36,969 nucleotides of DNA from SM23-32 sp964434535 (GTDB taxonomy: Bacteria > Planctomycetota > Brocadiia > SM23-32): positions 1 through 36,969 of the forward strand of contig CAYSWA010000022.1 of assembly GCA_964434535.1 (NCBI GenBank). Reading direction: 5' to 3'. Within the stretch, counting starts at the first letter, position 1. Each line of letters starts with the position of its first letter. This document shows positions 17,588 to 25,520 of the stretch, one piece after another. The position numbers were made by a program, and so were the translations under genes. The notes beneath the pieces are model-generated. The model made no database searches, was not told where the DNA came from, and saw only the letters and a list, made by a program, of their open reading frames with translations.

Positions 17588-18041
17588 CGCGGAACTCCTC
17601 GCGGAACTCCTCCCGCAGGGGATAGACCCCCTCGGGCCAGTCGTCCGACAGTATGAGCCGCTCGGGGCGGGGATGGCCCTCGAACTGCACGCCGACCAGG
17701 TCGTTGATCTCCCGCTCGATCCACTCCGCCGCCGGCGCCACGGGCGTCAGCGACGGCATCGTCGGATCGGCCTTCGGCGCGCGCACGCGTATGTTGATCA
17801 CCAGCCCGGCCTGATCGTAGACGAAGTGATAGACCACCTCCAGCTCGCGCCCGGTGTCCAGGCCGGTCGCCGTGGCGAAGCGCGCCCCGAGGTCCTCGAA
17901 GATCCGCCGGCCCAGCTCGCGCGCGTGCTCGCGCGGCACGGTCAGGTAGAGGCGGTTCGGCAACGGGCGCTCCCATTGGAGGGGCAAGCCCTCGGTGAGG
18001 CCCTTGAGCCGCTCGACGACGTCTTCCAGCTCCTCGCGCAC
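17580..18041 (-). CDS. NuoC/HycE-N-like subunit (30-kDa complex I family)
   Basis: 153 residues. The core includes VPREHARELGRRIFEDLGARF, TGRELEVVYHF, VINIRVRAP and the conserved end SLTPVAPAAEWIEREINDLVGV, then HPRPERLILSDDWPEGVYPL, matching NuoC/EchD/MbhK-type subunits. The GTG at 18041 is preceded by GAGGAGG at 7-bp spacing and gives the expected length. Upstream extension of the frame is a shadow of the NuoB-like gene. It is coupled to the large-subunit gene by an 8-nt overlap. Confidence 0.9.
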   Translation of the reverse strand: MREELEDVVERLKGLTEGLPLQWERPLPNRLYLTVPREHARELGRRIFEDLGARFATATGLDTGRELEVVYHFVYDQAGLVINIRVRAPKADPTMPSLTPVAPAAEWIEREINDLVGVQFEGHPRPERLILSDDWPEGVYPLREEFREEFRDE

Positions 18042-18061
18042 CTGTTGCCTCCTCCTCGCCT

Positions 18062-18499
18062 CTACAGCCTGGCCAGGGCCTCGGCGAGCCCGGCGATCAT
18101 GGCCTCCGGCTTCGGCGGGCAGCCGGGCACGTAGATGATGCTCGCGTCCGGGTCCACCTCGCGGATGACCTTGTCGACCGGCCCGGCGAAGTGCCAGGCG
18201 TCGTGGAAGATGCCGCCGGTCAGCGCGCAGGCCCCGATCGCCACCACCAGGCAGGGCTTCGGCGTCTGGCGGTATACCTCCTGGAGCCGCGGCCGTATCT
18301 GGCGGGTGCAGATGCCCGTGACCAGCAGCGCGTCGGCGTGCCGGGGCGAGGCGGTCAGCACCACGCCGAGCCGCTCCACGTCGAAGCGCGGCGTCAGCAG
18401 CTCCAGTATCTCGATGTCGCAGTTGTTGCACGCGCCGGTGTTGACGTGATAGACCCAGGGCGACTTCTTCAGGCCCCAGCGTTTCAGTCCGTCCAGCAT
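18062..18499 (-). CDS. [NiFe]-hydrogenase small subunit (NuoB/HycG/MbhJ-like)
   Basis: 145 residues. It carries the proximal [4Fe-4S] cluster that takes electrons to the nickel site. Motifs are GACNNCDIEILELLTP (C24, C27), VTGICTRQ, AIGACALTGGIF (C91) and YVPGCPPKPEA (C127). The CxxC form of the first motif is as in group 4 hydrogenases, whereas NuoB has adjacent cysteines. The ATG at 18499 lies 5 bp after the NuoH-like stop, which sets the start; a longer frame upstream is a shadow. Confidence 0.93.
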   Translation of the reverse strand: MLDGLKRWGLKKSPWVYHVNTGACNNCDIEILELLTPRFDVERLGVVLTASPRHADALLVTGICTRQIRPRLQEVYRQTPKPCLVVAIGACALTGGIFHDAWHFAGPVDKVIREVDPDASIIYVPGCPPKPEAMIAGLAEALARL

Positions 18500-18504
18500 G
18501 TCCG

Positions 18505-19458
18505 CTATCCGTAGTAGTTCGCCACGCTCAGCGCGCAGGCCACCGCCGCCACCGGCGTGACGATGAACCAGAAGAACTTCATCGCCTGGTCCACCCGCAG
18601 CCGCGCATGGGTGTTGCGCATCAGCACGATCACCACCAGCAGCACCACGACCTTCAGCAGCGCCAGCGGGATGCCGAGCGGCGTCAGCCGGATGCCGCCC
18701 CAGAACACGGTGATGATCAACATCGGCAGCGCCAGCAGCAGCATCGCCCGCATCAGGTGGATCAGCGCCAGGGGCGGGCCGCTGTAGTCCAGGATCGCCC
18801 CGCCCATCAGCTCCGTCTCCGCTTCGGCCTGGTCGAACGGCACCACGCCGAGCTTCGCCTGCATGACGGCCACGGCGCAGAGGAACGCCAGGAAGCCGCT
18901 CAGGCTGGTCAGCGTGGCGCCGGCCTGCTGCTGGGCGCGCACGATCTCGCCCAGGCGGAACGTCGGCCCGGTGCCGAGCACGGCGGAGGCGTTCAGGATG
19001 ACCACGGCCAGCGCCAGGATCAGCGGCAGCTCGTAGGCGATGACCAGCTTGATCTCGCGAGCGGCCCCGAGCGCCCCGTGCGGCGAGCCGGCGGCCGAGC
19101 CGCCCAGGATAATGGCCAGCGCCGGGAAGACAAGGAAGTAGACCACGATGATCAGGTCCCCCACGAAGCCGGCCTCCGGGCTGAGCGCCGCCGCCCAGAG
19201 GACGGCCGCCGCGATGCCCGCCCCCACCACGCCGAGCAGCGGCGCCAGCAGGAACGTGCCGACCGCGGCGTCCTCGCCGACCACCGTCTCCTTGCCGAGC
19301 AGCTTCATCAGGTCGGCGGCGGGCTGATACGGCGGCGGACCCTTGCGCCACTGGATGCGCGCCGTCACCAGCCGGTCCACCCACTTCAGCCCCAGCCCCA
19401 GCACGGGGGTGGCCACGAAGCCCATGGCCGCCGCGCCGATGGTCAGTCCGATGCCCAT
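18505..19458 (-). CDS. NuoH/HycD/MbhM-like membrane anchor subunit
   Basis: 317 residues and about eight transmembrane helices. Signatures are RIQWRKGPPPYQPAADLMKLLGKETV near the N-terminus, REIKLVIAYELPL in the middle, and VPFDQAEAETELMGGAILDYSG, the acidic loop that in complex I family proteins couples redox chemistry to ion transport. It anchors the NuoB/C/D-like catalytic core to the membrane. Confidence 0.93.
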   Translation of the reverse strand: MGIGLTIGAAAMGFVATPVLGLGLKWVDRLVTARIQWRKGPPPYQPAADLMKLLGKETVVGEDAAVGTFLLAPLLGVVGAGIAAAVLWAAALSPEAGFVGDLIIVVYFLVFPALAIILGGSAAGSPHGALGAAREIKLVIAYELPLILALAVVILNASAVLGTGPTFRLGEIVRAQQQAGATLTSLSGFLAFLCAVAVMQAKLGVVPFDQAEAETELMGGAILDYSGPPLALIHLMRAMLLLALPMLIITVFWGGIRLTPLGIPLALLKVVVLLVVIVLMRNTHARLRVDQAMKFFWFIVTPVAAVACALSVANYYG

Positions 19459-19480
19459 CTCGCTGCCGTCTTCCTCCCGC

Positions 19481-19993
19481 CTACCTGGCCTGGACCGTCC
19501 GGCCGCTCAGCAGCACGTAGCCCTGCCTCTTGAGTTCCTCGTCGAGCACCTCAAAGCGCAGCGCGCCCGAGGGGCAGACGCTGACGCAGCGGGGCGCCAG
19601 GCCCTGCGCCGTCCGGTCGGCGCCCGCCGTCCGGTCGGCGCAGAGGTCGCACTTGCCGACCTGGTGGCGCGTGATGTCGTCGATTACGCCGAACGGGCAC
19701 GCCAGGTAGCAGCAGCGGCATCCCGTGCAGCGCACGACCGAGCGGCGCACGATGCCGCTCTGGTCCTCGTACATCGCCTCGTTGGGGCAGGCGAGCACGC
19801 AGGGCGCTTCCTCGCACTGGCGGCAGACCATGGGCATGGCGCTCGACTCCTCCACCTCCTCGTAGAAGAGCCCGGCCGTCTCCACGTGCCCGAAGAAGCA
19901 GGCCGCCGCGCAGCTCTTGCACCCGATGCAGCGCCCCGGGTCGAGCAGCAACTGCTTCTCCACTGTCGCCGCCTGTGTCATCGTCTCACTCAC
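19481..19993 (-). CDS. CooF/HycB-like electron-transfer protein with four [4Fe-4S] clusters
   Basis: 170 residues. Four clusters can be assigned from cysteine motifs: CIGCKSCAAAC, CRQCEEAPCVLAC, CTGCRCCYLAC, and CDLC with CVSVC. This is the polyferredoxin type that relays electrons between a dehydrogenase and a group 4 hydrogenase (CooF, HycB, HydN). The spacer between CDLC and CVSVC is six residues longer than usual because of an in-frame 18-bp tandem duplication (ADRTAG/ADRTAQ). The start overlaps the stop of the NuoG-like gene by 8 nt. Confidence 0.92.
   Translation of the reverse strand: MSETMTQAATVEKQLLLDPGRCIGCKSCAAACFFGHVETAGLFYEEVEESSAMPMVCRQCEEAPCVLACPNEAMYEDQSGIVRRSVVRCTGCRCCYLACPFGVIDDITRHQVGKCDLCADRTAGADRTAQGLAPRCVSVCPSGALRFEVLDEELKRQGYVLLSGRTVQAR
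19608..19641. repeat. In-frame 18-bp tandem duplication in the CooF-like gene
   Basis: GCCGTCCGGTCGGCGC occurs at 19608-19623 and again at 19626-19641, an 18-bp period. Deleting one unit restores the usual CDLC-x11-CxxxCP spacing, so it looks like a recent slippage event. Confidence 0.85.
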
Positions 19994-21716
19994 TTCGGCT
20001 CGCTTCCCTCTGCGTCGGCACGGGGATGGGGCCGGTCTTCCCGTCCGCCCGCCACTTCAGCAGCTCGCGCGCCGCCGCCCAGTGCGTCGGCACTGCCACG
20101 GCCGCCCCCTGCCATGCGCGCTCGTCGGGCGATGCGCCGGCCACGCGGGCGGGCACGGCGACCGCCCCTTCGGCCCCGAGCCGGATGGCCCCGCTCTGGG
20201 CCACCTCGAGCCCGCCGGCCGCGCCGCCCGTGCAGAGCGCGCGCTCCTCGCCGGCGATCCGCCGCTGCCAGCGCGCGCCGCCGCTCGACAGGCCGCCCGT
20301 GTAGCCCTGCGGCTCCGTCGCGCCGAGCACGGTCACGCGCCCCTCGGCCGGCGCCGCCACGTCCAGCGCGTCCTCGCTCAGCAGCTCCGCCAGCGGCGGC
20401 TCCTCCCCGCCCGCCCGCAGGTCGCTCAGGTCCGCCAGGGGCTGGATAGGGGCGGCCATCTGCCTTGCCAGCTCCCGCATGAGGCCCTCCGCCGTCAGGA
20501 CGCCTTCGGGCGCCGGCATCCACGCCGGATGCGCCTCGGGCCCGCCCTGCGGCCCGACCACCGTGCCGTCCTCCTCCCAGGCGAAGGCGAGCGGCAGCAC
20601 CACGTCAGCCGCCTCGGCGAAGGCGCACCCCAGCCCGCCCGCCCACGCGATCGCCTCGCAGCGCTCCCGCCAGGTGCGCCGGATGCGCGTCGGGTACACG
20701 CTCGACGGATCGAAGCCGACCACGAGCAGCACGTCCACGCCGCCCTCGTCGATGGCGCCGAGGACCTCAGCCATCGGCTGGAGCAAGAGCCGCTCGGCCA
20801 GCGCCGGCAGCGCGAGCGCGCTGGTGCAGACCGCCAGCGCGTAGAACCCCGCCTCGGCCGCCCGCGCCAGCTCCCGCGCCGCCGCCACGACGGCCGCCGG
20901 ATGGGCGAACCGCCCCGGGCTGCACGAGACGACGACGGCGGGGCGCTCTGCCCTCCCCAGCGCCCCGGCCACGCGCCGGACGGCCTCCGCGTCGAGCCGG
21001 GCCCGCCCGCAGATCCCGTCCGCGTCGAGCCCGCCGAGGGCCTTGCCCACCTCCTGCGCTCCGCAGGCGACGGCCAGCGCGGCGGCCATCCCCGCCACGG
21101 CCCCGGGCGGCGCGAGGGTGAACTGGTCGGCCGAGCGGGTCGAGCGCCCCGGCGCCGCGTCGAGCGCGATCCAGCGGTGGCGCCGGTCGGCCCGCTGCGC
21201 GTCGCGCAGCCGCCGCGCCACGGCCGGGTGGGAGCTGCACACGTCGCCGATCGTCACGATCAGGTCGCATCCGCCGATCTTCTCGAAGGGCGGGCAGCCG
21301 CCGACGCCGGCGGATAGGAGCGGCCCGTCCTGCGGGGGCACGAACGCCGCGAGCCGGGCCCCCGCCAGGGCGGCGTCCCGCAGGGCGGCGGCGGCGGCGA
21401 TCCCCTCCAGGGGGCGGTTCAGGTCGACGATGGCGGCCACCCGTTCCGGATCGGCCGCCCGGAGCCGTCCGGCCAGGGCCTCAGTCGCGGCCCGCGCGCT
21501 GCACCGCTCGTCCCCGACGCTCGCCCGGAAGAGCCGGTCCTCGGCGCCGCTGAGCCGTGCGGCGGTGAGCCCGAGCACGCAGGCGCCCGCCTCGAAGCCG
21601 AGGTCGCGGGGGAAGACCGTGCGCACGTGGCCCAGCGCGTCGGCCTCCGCCCCGATGGGGCAGTGCATGCCGCACAGCAGGCAGCGAGGCACGGTTTGCT
21701 CAGACGTCGAAGGCAT
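19986..21716 (-). CDS. NuoG/FwdB-like molybdopterin oxidoreductase family protein, truncated
   Basis: 576 residues, shorter than formate dehydrogenase alpha subunits. An N-terminal [4Fe-4S] motif is present: CLLCGMHCPIG with C12, C15, C19, and C46 in GACVLG. Family features continue with CDLIVTIGDVCSSHP, VVVSCSPGRFAHPAAVV, and AEAADVVLPLAFAWEEDGTVVGPQGG, the conserved ADVVLP...EEDGT block. I do not see a catalytic Cys or SeCys region after the cluster, nor a full C-terminal pterin-binding domain. I infer a NuoG-like structural or electron-relay subunit and not an active formate dehydrogenase, although a divergent active enzyme is not excluded. It overlaps both neighbours (17 nt and 8 nt). Confidence 0.75.
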   Translation of the reverse strand: MPSTSEQTVPRCLLCGMHCPIGAEADALGHVRTVFPRDLGFEAGACVLGLTAARLSGAEDRLFRASVGDERCSARAATEALAGRLRAADPERVAAIVDLNRPLEGIAAAAALRDAALAGARLAAFVPPQDGPLLSAGVGGCPPFEKIGGCDLIVTIGDVCSSHPAVARRLRDAQRADRRHRWIALDAAPGRSTRSADQFTLAPPGAVAGMAAALAVACGAQEVGKALGGLDADGICGRARLDAEAVRRVAGALGRAERPAVVVSCSPGRFAHPAAVVAAARELARAAEAGFYALAVCTSALALPALAERLLLQPMAEVLGAIDEGGVDVLLVVGFDPSSVYPTRIRRTWRERCEAIAWAGGLGCAFAEAADVVLPLAFAWEEDGTVVGPQGGPEAHPAWMPAPEGVLTAEGLMRELARQMAAPIQPLADLSDLRAGGEEPPLAELLSEDALDVAAPAEGRVTVLGATEPQGYTGGLSSGGARWQRRIAGEERALCTGGAAGGLEVAQSGAIRLGAEGAVAVPARVAGASPDERAWQGAAVAVPTHWAAARELLKWRADGKTGPIPVPTQREASRSE

Positions 21717-22521
21717 CCTTGTAGTCCTGAATGTCCGCGTAGCAGACGTCCGGCCCGTCCTTGCACAGGTAGTAGGGGCCGACGTTGCAGCGTCCGCACT
21801 TGCCCATGCCGCAGCTCATCTTGCGGTTCATGGACAGGTAGATCTGCTCCGGCGCGAAGCCGAGGCTCAGGCACGTCATGGTGACGAACCGCAGCATGAT
21901 CAGCGGGCCGCAGCTGACCACGTAGGTCTTGCTCACCTCGTGCGACAGGTCTTCCAGCAGCGTGGTGACCACGCCCACGTTGCCGTCCCAGCCCTTGTCG
22001 GGCACGTCGACGGTCACGTCGAGGCTCACGCCGTCGCGGGCGGCCCATTCCTCGTAGAGCCCCCGGTAGAGCAGCTCCGAGGGGTTGCGGGCGCCGTACT
22101 TGATGGCCACGTGCGCGTAGTCGTCGATGTGCTCGAACAAGTGGTGCAGCAGCGAGCGGAGCGGCGCCAGCCCCACGCCGCCGCCGACGACCAGCACGGC
22201 GTGCCCCTTGAGCTTCTCGGTCGGGTAGCCCTTGCCGAACGGCCCCCGCACCCCGAGCTCCTCGCCGCCGGACATCTCGTGCAGGGCGTCGGTCACCTTG
22301 CCCGTGCGCAGTATGGTGATCTCCATCTCGTCCTCGACCGACGGCGAGGAGGAGGGAGTGAAGGGCGCCTCGCCGAGGCCCGGCACGGTGAGCTGAACGA
22401 ACTGGCCGGCCTTGAACGGCACCGGCTGGTCGGGGCGGACGCGGAAGGTCTTGATCGTGGGCGTCTCCTCGACCACCTCCAGCAGGTCGGCCCGGATGGG
22501 GCAGTAGACGTTCTCAGGCAT
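21700..22521 (-). CDS. AsrB/HydG-like FAD- and NAD(P)-binding iron-sulfur subunit
   Basis: 273 residues. The FAD domain shows FKAGQFVQLTVPGLGEAPFT (the flavin-binding region), and the NAD(P) domain GHAVLVVGGGVGLAPLRSLL and YVVSCGPLIMLRFV. The C-terminal [2Fe-2S] site is MSCGMGKCGRCNVGPYYLC, typical of sulfhydrogenase gamma, anaerobic sulfite reductase B and PyrK relatives. It should exchange electrons between NAD(P)H and the AsrA-like partner. It overlaps that partner by 8 nt and the NuoG-like gene by 17 nt. Confidence 0.92.
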   Translation of the reverse strand: MPENVYCPIRADLLEVVEETPTIKTFRVRPDQPVPFKAGQFVQLTVPGLGEAPFTPSSSPSVEDEMEITILRTGKVTDALHEMSGGEELGVRGPFGKGYPTEKLKGHAVLVVGGGVGLAPLRSLLHHLFEHIDDYAHVAIKYGARNPSELLYRGLYEEWAARDGVSLDVTVDVPDKGWDGNVGVVTTLLEDLSHEVSKTYVVSCGPLIMLRFVTMTCLSLGFAPEQIYLSMNRKMSCGMGKCGRCNVGPYYLCKDGPDVCYADIQDYKDAFDV

Positions 22522-23617
22522 TCTGGACCCGTGCGCTCTGGACGGCGGTGATGACGCGGCGCAGGTCGATCGCGCCGGGGCAGCTCTCGCGGCACCGGCC
22601 GCACCCGACGCAGCCGAGCATGGCGTTGACCTTCACGTCGTGCCAGAACTTGTGCGCGAAGCGCCGCTGGAACTTGTCCATGTGCGTGCGGCGGGGGTCG
22701 GGCGGGGTCGTCCCCGGCGGCCCGGCCATCTCGGAGTAACCGGTGAACTGGCAACTGTCCCAGAGCCGGACGCGCTGGAACCGGTGCGTCTCGGCCTCCA
22801 GGTCGTGCAGCAGGAAGCAGTAGCAGGTCGGGCAGACGGCCGTGCAGCCGCCGCACTGCACGCAGGCGGCCAGCTCGCCGAACCAGAACGCCTCCTCCAG
22901 CGTATCGGGCATCAGGGCGGCCAGCTCCTCGGCCGTGGTGGGGGCGTAGTCGGCGTTCTGGCGCTGGAGCTGCTCGGCGGCGCGCTCTCGCGCCCGGTCG
23001 CGCTGGCGCAATGGCTCCTCGCCGGCGGGCTCGAGGCGGTCCTGGTTCCCGCTCAGGATGCCCTCGCCCTTCTCGCTGCCGGCCACCGCCACGTAGCCGC
23101 CCTCGACGGGCGAGAGGTTCACGTCGAAGTTCTCCTCGGCGTACGCCTTCTCGCCGAGCAGGTTGCAGAAGCAGGACTCGCAGGGCTCCACGCAGTCGAC
23201 CGAGACGACGGTGAGCCCCGCGCGGCGGCGCTCGTAGAAGGGGTCGGGGACGGGGTCGGCGAGCATCACCCTGTCCAGGTAGCCGAGGGCGCGGCAGTCG
23301 CTGCCCCGCATGCCGACCAGCAGCAGGGACTCGCCCGCCAGCGCCTCCAGCGGGCTCGGGGAGTCGCCTTCGCCGTAGCGGGCGACCAGCTCCCGCGCGG
23401 GCATGAGGACGGACTTGAAGGGATAATGCGGGCGGGGGGAGCGGAGGCCGGCGGCGAGCTGCTCGTCGCTTGCCTGTTCCAGAGGCAGGTAGAGGCGGGT
23501 GGACTCGGTGCGGCTGCAATCCGCTTCGACGAAGGCGTTGACTGCGGCGTGGTCGGCCCCGATCGAGAGCAGAAGCCCTCGCAGCTCAGCCTCGGGCAGG
23601 AAGTAAGCCTCGGCCAT
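22514..23617 (-). CDS. AsrA/HydB-like [4Fe-4S] subunit
   Basis: 367 residues. An N-terminal domain with LLVGMRGSDCRALGYLDRVM and VDCVEPCESCFC matches sulfhydrogenase beta/AsrA proteins. Two C-terminal clusters follow in CVQCGGCTAVCPTCYC and CVGCGRCRESCPGAID, with the conserved RLWDSCQFTGYSEMA and FQRRFAHKFWHD between them. It relays electrons from the AsrB-like flavoprotein to the CooF- and NuoI-like chain. It is the first gene of the operon, directly after a strong promoter. Confidence 0.92.
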   Translation of the reverse strand: MAEAYFLPEAELRGLLLSIGADHAAVNAFVEADCSRTESTRLYLPLEQASDEQLAAGLRSPRPHYPFKSVLMPARELVARYGEGDSPSPLEALAGESLLLVGMRGSDCRALGYLDRVMLADPVPDPFYERRRAGLTVVSVDCVEPCESCFCNLLGEKAYAEENFDVNLSPVEGGYVAVAGSEKGEGILSGNQDRLEPAGEEPLRQRDRARERAAEQLQRQNADYAPTTAEELAALMPDTLEEAFWFGELAACVQCGGCTAVCPTCYCFLLHDLEAETHRFQRVRLWDSCQFTGYSEMAGPPGTTPPDPRRTHMDKFQRRFAHKFWHDVKVNAMLGCVGCGRCRESCPGAIDLRRVITAVQSARVQNA

Positions 23618-23706
23618 GCGGGTTCCCCGTCCTCGCGGTCAACCGCCAGCCCATGCCACTGTCACTGCTTGCAGACGCGCCGCTGCCGATGGCAGTAAGG
23701 AGGGCA

Positions 23707-23735
23707 ATGGTAAGGGCGGCCCGCCGGCTTGTCAA
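23707..23735 (-). promoter_or_regulatory. Promoter of the 18-gene hydrogenase operon
   Basis: Minus strand: TTGACA, 17-bp spacer, TACCAT, with transcription expected near 23700 and a leader of about 80 nt. It lies between the histidine kinase gene and the first hydrogenase gene. Overlaps and short gaps from here to 9131 suggest a single transcript. Confidence 0.8.
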
Positions 23736-23766
23736 GGAACTCATCTGCGCGCGGCTTCGCCGGCGC

Positions 23767-24921
23767 TCAGCCCCCCGCCGCTGCTTCGGCGAGCGGCAGG
23801 TAGACGCGGAAGGTGGTGCCCTCGCCCGGGGTGCTGTGCACGGCGATGTGGCCGCCGTGGGCCTCGGCGATCTGCTTGGCGATGGAGAGGCCGAGCCCGG
23901 TGCCGTCGCGCGAGCGCGCCTCGCCGCCCCGGAAGAACGGCTCGAAGATGACCGGCAGCTCATCGCCGGGGATGCCCGGCCCGGTGTCGGAGACGCAGAC
24001 GACGGCGTAGCGGCCCTCGGTGTGGAACTCGACGGCGGCCTCGCCGCCGTCGGGGGTGTAGCGGACGGCGTTGTCGACCAGGTTGAAGATCAGCTCGCGC
24101 AGCGCCTCGGCGTCGCCCTCCACGCGCACGGCCCCCTCGGGCTCCTCCAGGCCGACGGCCACCTCGTTGCGATGGGGCGTCTCGCGGGCGGCGTCCACGG
24201 CGGACTCCACCACGGCGCGCAGGTCGATCGGCTCGGCGGCGGCCGGCAGTGCGCCGCTCTCGAGGCGGGCCAGCGTCAGCCAGTCGTCCATCAGGTCCAG
24301 CAGCAGGCCGGCCTTGCGGGCGGCGCGGCTCATCAGGTCGCGGCAGCCGCCGGGCACGCGCTCGCCGAAGGCGCCCAGGGCGGCGTCGAGGCACTCCTTG
24401 GCGGTGGCGGCGGGCGACTTGAGCTGGTGGGAGACCATGGCCACAAAGTGGTCGCGCATGCGGCGCCGCTCGCGCTCGCCGGCCAGCACGGCCTCGGTGA
24501 GCCGCCGCTTCTCCAGCGCGCGATCAACGACAAGCGCGAGCTGGTCGGCCTCGAAGGTGCTCGGCACGAAGTCGGACGCGCCGGCCTGGATCTCCTCCAC
24601 GGCGGCGCAGGGGGTGGGGCAGCCGGCGATGGCGACGGCCACCACCTCCGGGTCCACGTCGCGGGCCGCCGCCAGGAACTCCTCCCCGGACATGCCGGGC
24701 ATCCGCAGGTCGACCACCATCAGGTCGGGCTGGCGCCGGGACAGGGCCTCCAGTGCCTCGGCCTCGCCGGGCGCCGTGATCACCTCGAAGCCCCGCTCCT
24801 CCAGCACGCGGGCGCAACGCTCGCGCATCGCCGCCTCGTCGTCGACCACCAGCACCAGCGGCGGGCGGTCGCCCTCGGCGGCATCCGTCCGGCCCGTTCC
24901 CGTGGTCGGATCGGCCCCCAC
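23767..24921 (-). CDS. Soluble hybrid histidine kinase (receiver-HisKA-HATPase)
   Basis: 384 residues, no transmembrane segment. An N-terminal receiver domain (VVDDEAAM with D27/D28; phosphoacceptor D71 in MVVDLRMPGMSG) ends in ASDFVPSTFE, where the conserved Lys of the KP motif is Ser121. HisKA follows with H165 in FVAMVSHQLKSP, then HATPase boxes LIFNLVDNAVRYTPDGG, SDTGPGIPG and GTGLGLSIAKQIAEAHGG. The start is GTG at 24921, 3 bp after the response regulator stop, so they form a two-gene operon. The position just upstream of the hydrogenase operon on the same strand suggests it regulates energy metabolism, which is inference. Confidence 0.92.
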   Translation of the reverse strand: MGADPTTGTGRTDAAEGDRPPLVLVVDDEAAMRERCARVLEERGFEVITAPGEAEALEALSRRQPDLMVVDLRMPGMSGEEFLAAARDVDPEVVAVAIAGCPTPCAAVEEIQAGASDFVPSTFEADQLALVVDRALEKRRLTEAVLAGERERRRMRDHFVAMVSHQLKSPAATAKECLDAALGAFGERVPGGCRDLMSRAARKAGLLLDLMDDWLTLARLESGALPAAAEPIDLRAVVESAVDAARETPHRNEVAVGLEEPEGAVRVEGDAEALRELIFNLVDNAVRYTPDGGEAAVEFHTEGRYAVVCVSDTGPGIPGDELPVIFEPFFRGGEARSRDGTGLGLSIAKQIAEAHGGHIAVHSTPGEGTTFRVYLPLAEAAAGG

Positions 24922-24924
24922 GGC

Positions 24925-25335
24925 TCAGGAAGGCCCGGCCGAAGGGTCCGGCTCGAGCAGCGCCGCGACGTGCTCGAGCAGCTCCCCCGGGTCCACGGGC
25001 TTGGTCAGGTAGTCGTCCGCCGGGAAGTAGCCCTCGTTGCGCTCGGGGCAGAAGTGCATGCCGGTCTTCTCCTCGATGCAACTGACCGAGAGCACGGGCG
25101 GGCGGCCGCCCGCCTGCTGCCCGATCTCGTAGAGGAAGTGGAAGCCGTCGGTGCTCCTGTTCATCATGATGTCCAGGATGACCAGGTCCGGCGACTCCTC
25201 CTTCAGCGCGGCGAGGCCCTCCTCCTTGGTGTGGGCGGAGACGACCTCGTAGCCGGCGCCCTGGAGGATCTGGCGGACGGCCGCCTGGTAGTCGCGGTCG
25301 TCGTCCACAACGAGGATCTTGGCCCGGTTCGCCAT
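24925..25335 (-). CDS. Single-domain response regulator with Cys-containing insertion
   Basis: 136 residues, receiver domain only: acidic pocket VVDDD (11-13), phosphoacceptor D55 in LVILDIMM, and K112 in YLTKPVDPGELL. Between beta-4 and beta-5 there is an insertion (EEKTGMHFCPERNEGYFPAD, about 88-107) containing Cys96 next to Cys86, not usual in CheY-like proteins. With no output domain it may act by phosphotransfer or protein contact, probably with the adjacent kinase. The ATG at 25335 has GGAGGGG at 7-bp spacing. Confidence 0.9.
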   Translation of the reverse strand: MANRAKILVVDDDRDYQAAVRQILQGAGYEVVSAHTKEEGLAALKEESPDLVILDIMMNRSTDGFHFLYEIGQQAGGRPPVLSVSCIEEKTGMHFCPERNEGYFPADDYLTKPVDPGELLEHVAALLEPDPSAGPS

Positions 25336-25472
25336 ACTCGCCCCTCCGGATCCGGGCGCGGCGGGCGGACACCCCGTGCCGCTCTGCGCCGGCGCGTGGC
25401 GAACGCCGCAGCGCCACCAAAGCAAGCGGCGACGCCCTCGGGGCGCCGCCTTCCAGAAAACTCTATAGCCTC

Positions 25473-25520
25473 ACCCGCGCGCCCCTCAACGGCCCCCCCC
25501 GGCCCCTTCGCCGCGCGGGT
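25473..25520 (-). promoter_or_regulatory. Long structured leader hairpin upstream of the response regulator
   Basis: The promoter at 25584-25612 lies about 240 bp upstream of the response regulator start. In the leader, ACCCGCGCG (25512-25520 on the minus strand) pairs perfectly with CGCGCGGGT (25473-25481), enclosing a second GGCC/GGCC pairing with a G-run loop. No known riboswitch signature is recognised. It could be an RNA regulatory element or simply GC-rich leader; the gap 25336-25726 holds only this and two promoters. Confidence 0.35.

Noticed and set aside
19986..21716. Calling this gene an active formate dehydrogenase, making the operon a formate hydrogenlyase
   Set aside because: No catalytic Cys/SeCys segment or full cofactor domain is seen; the evidence supports only family membership.
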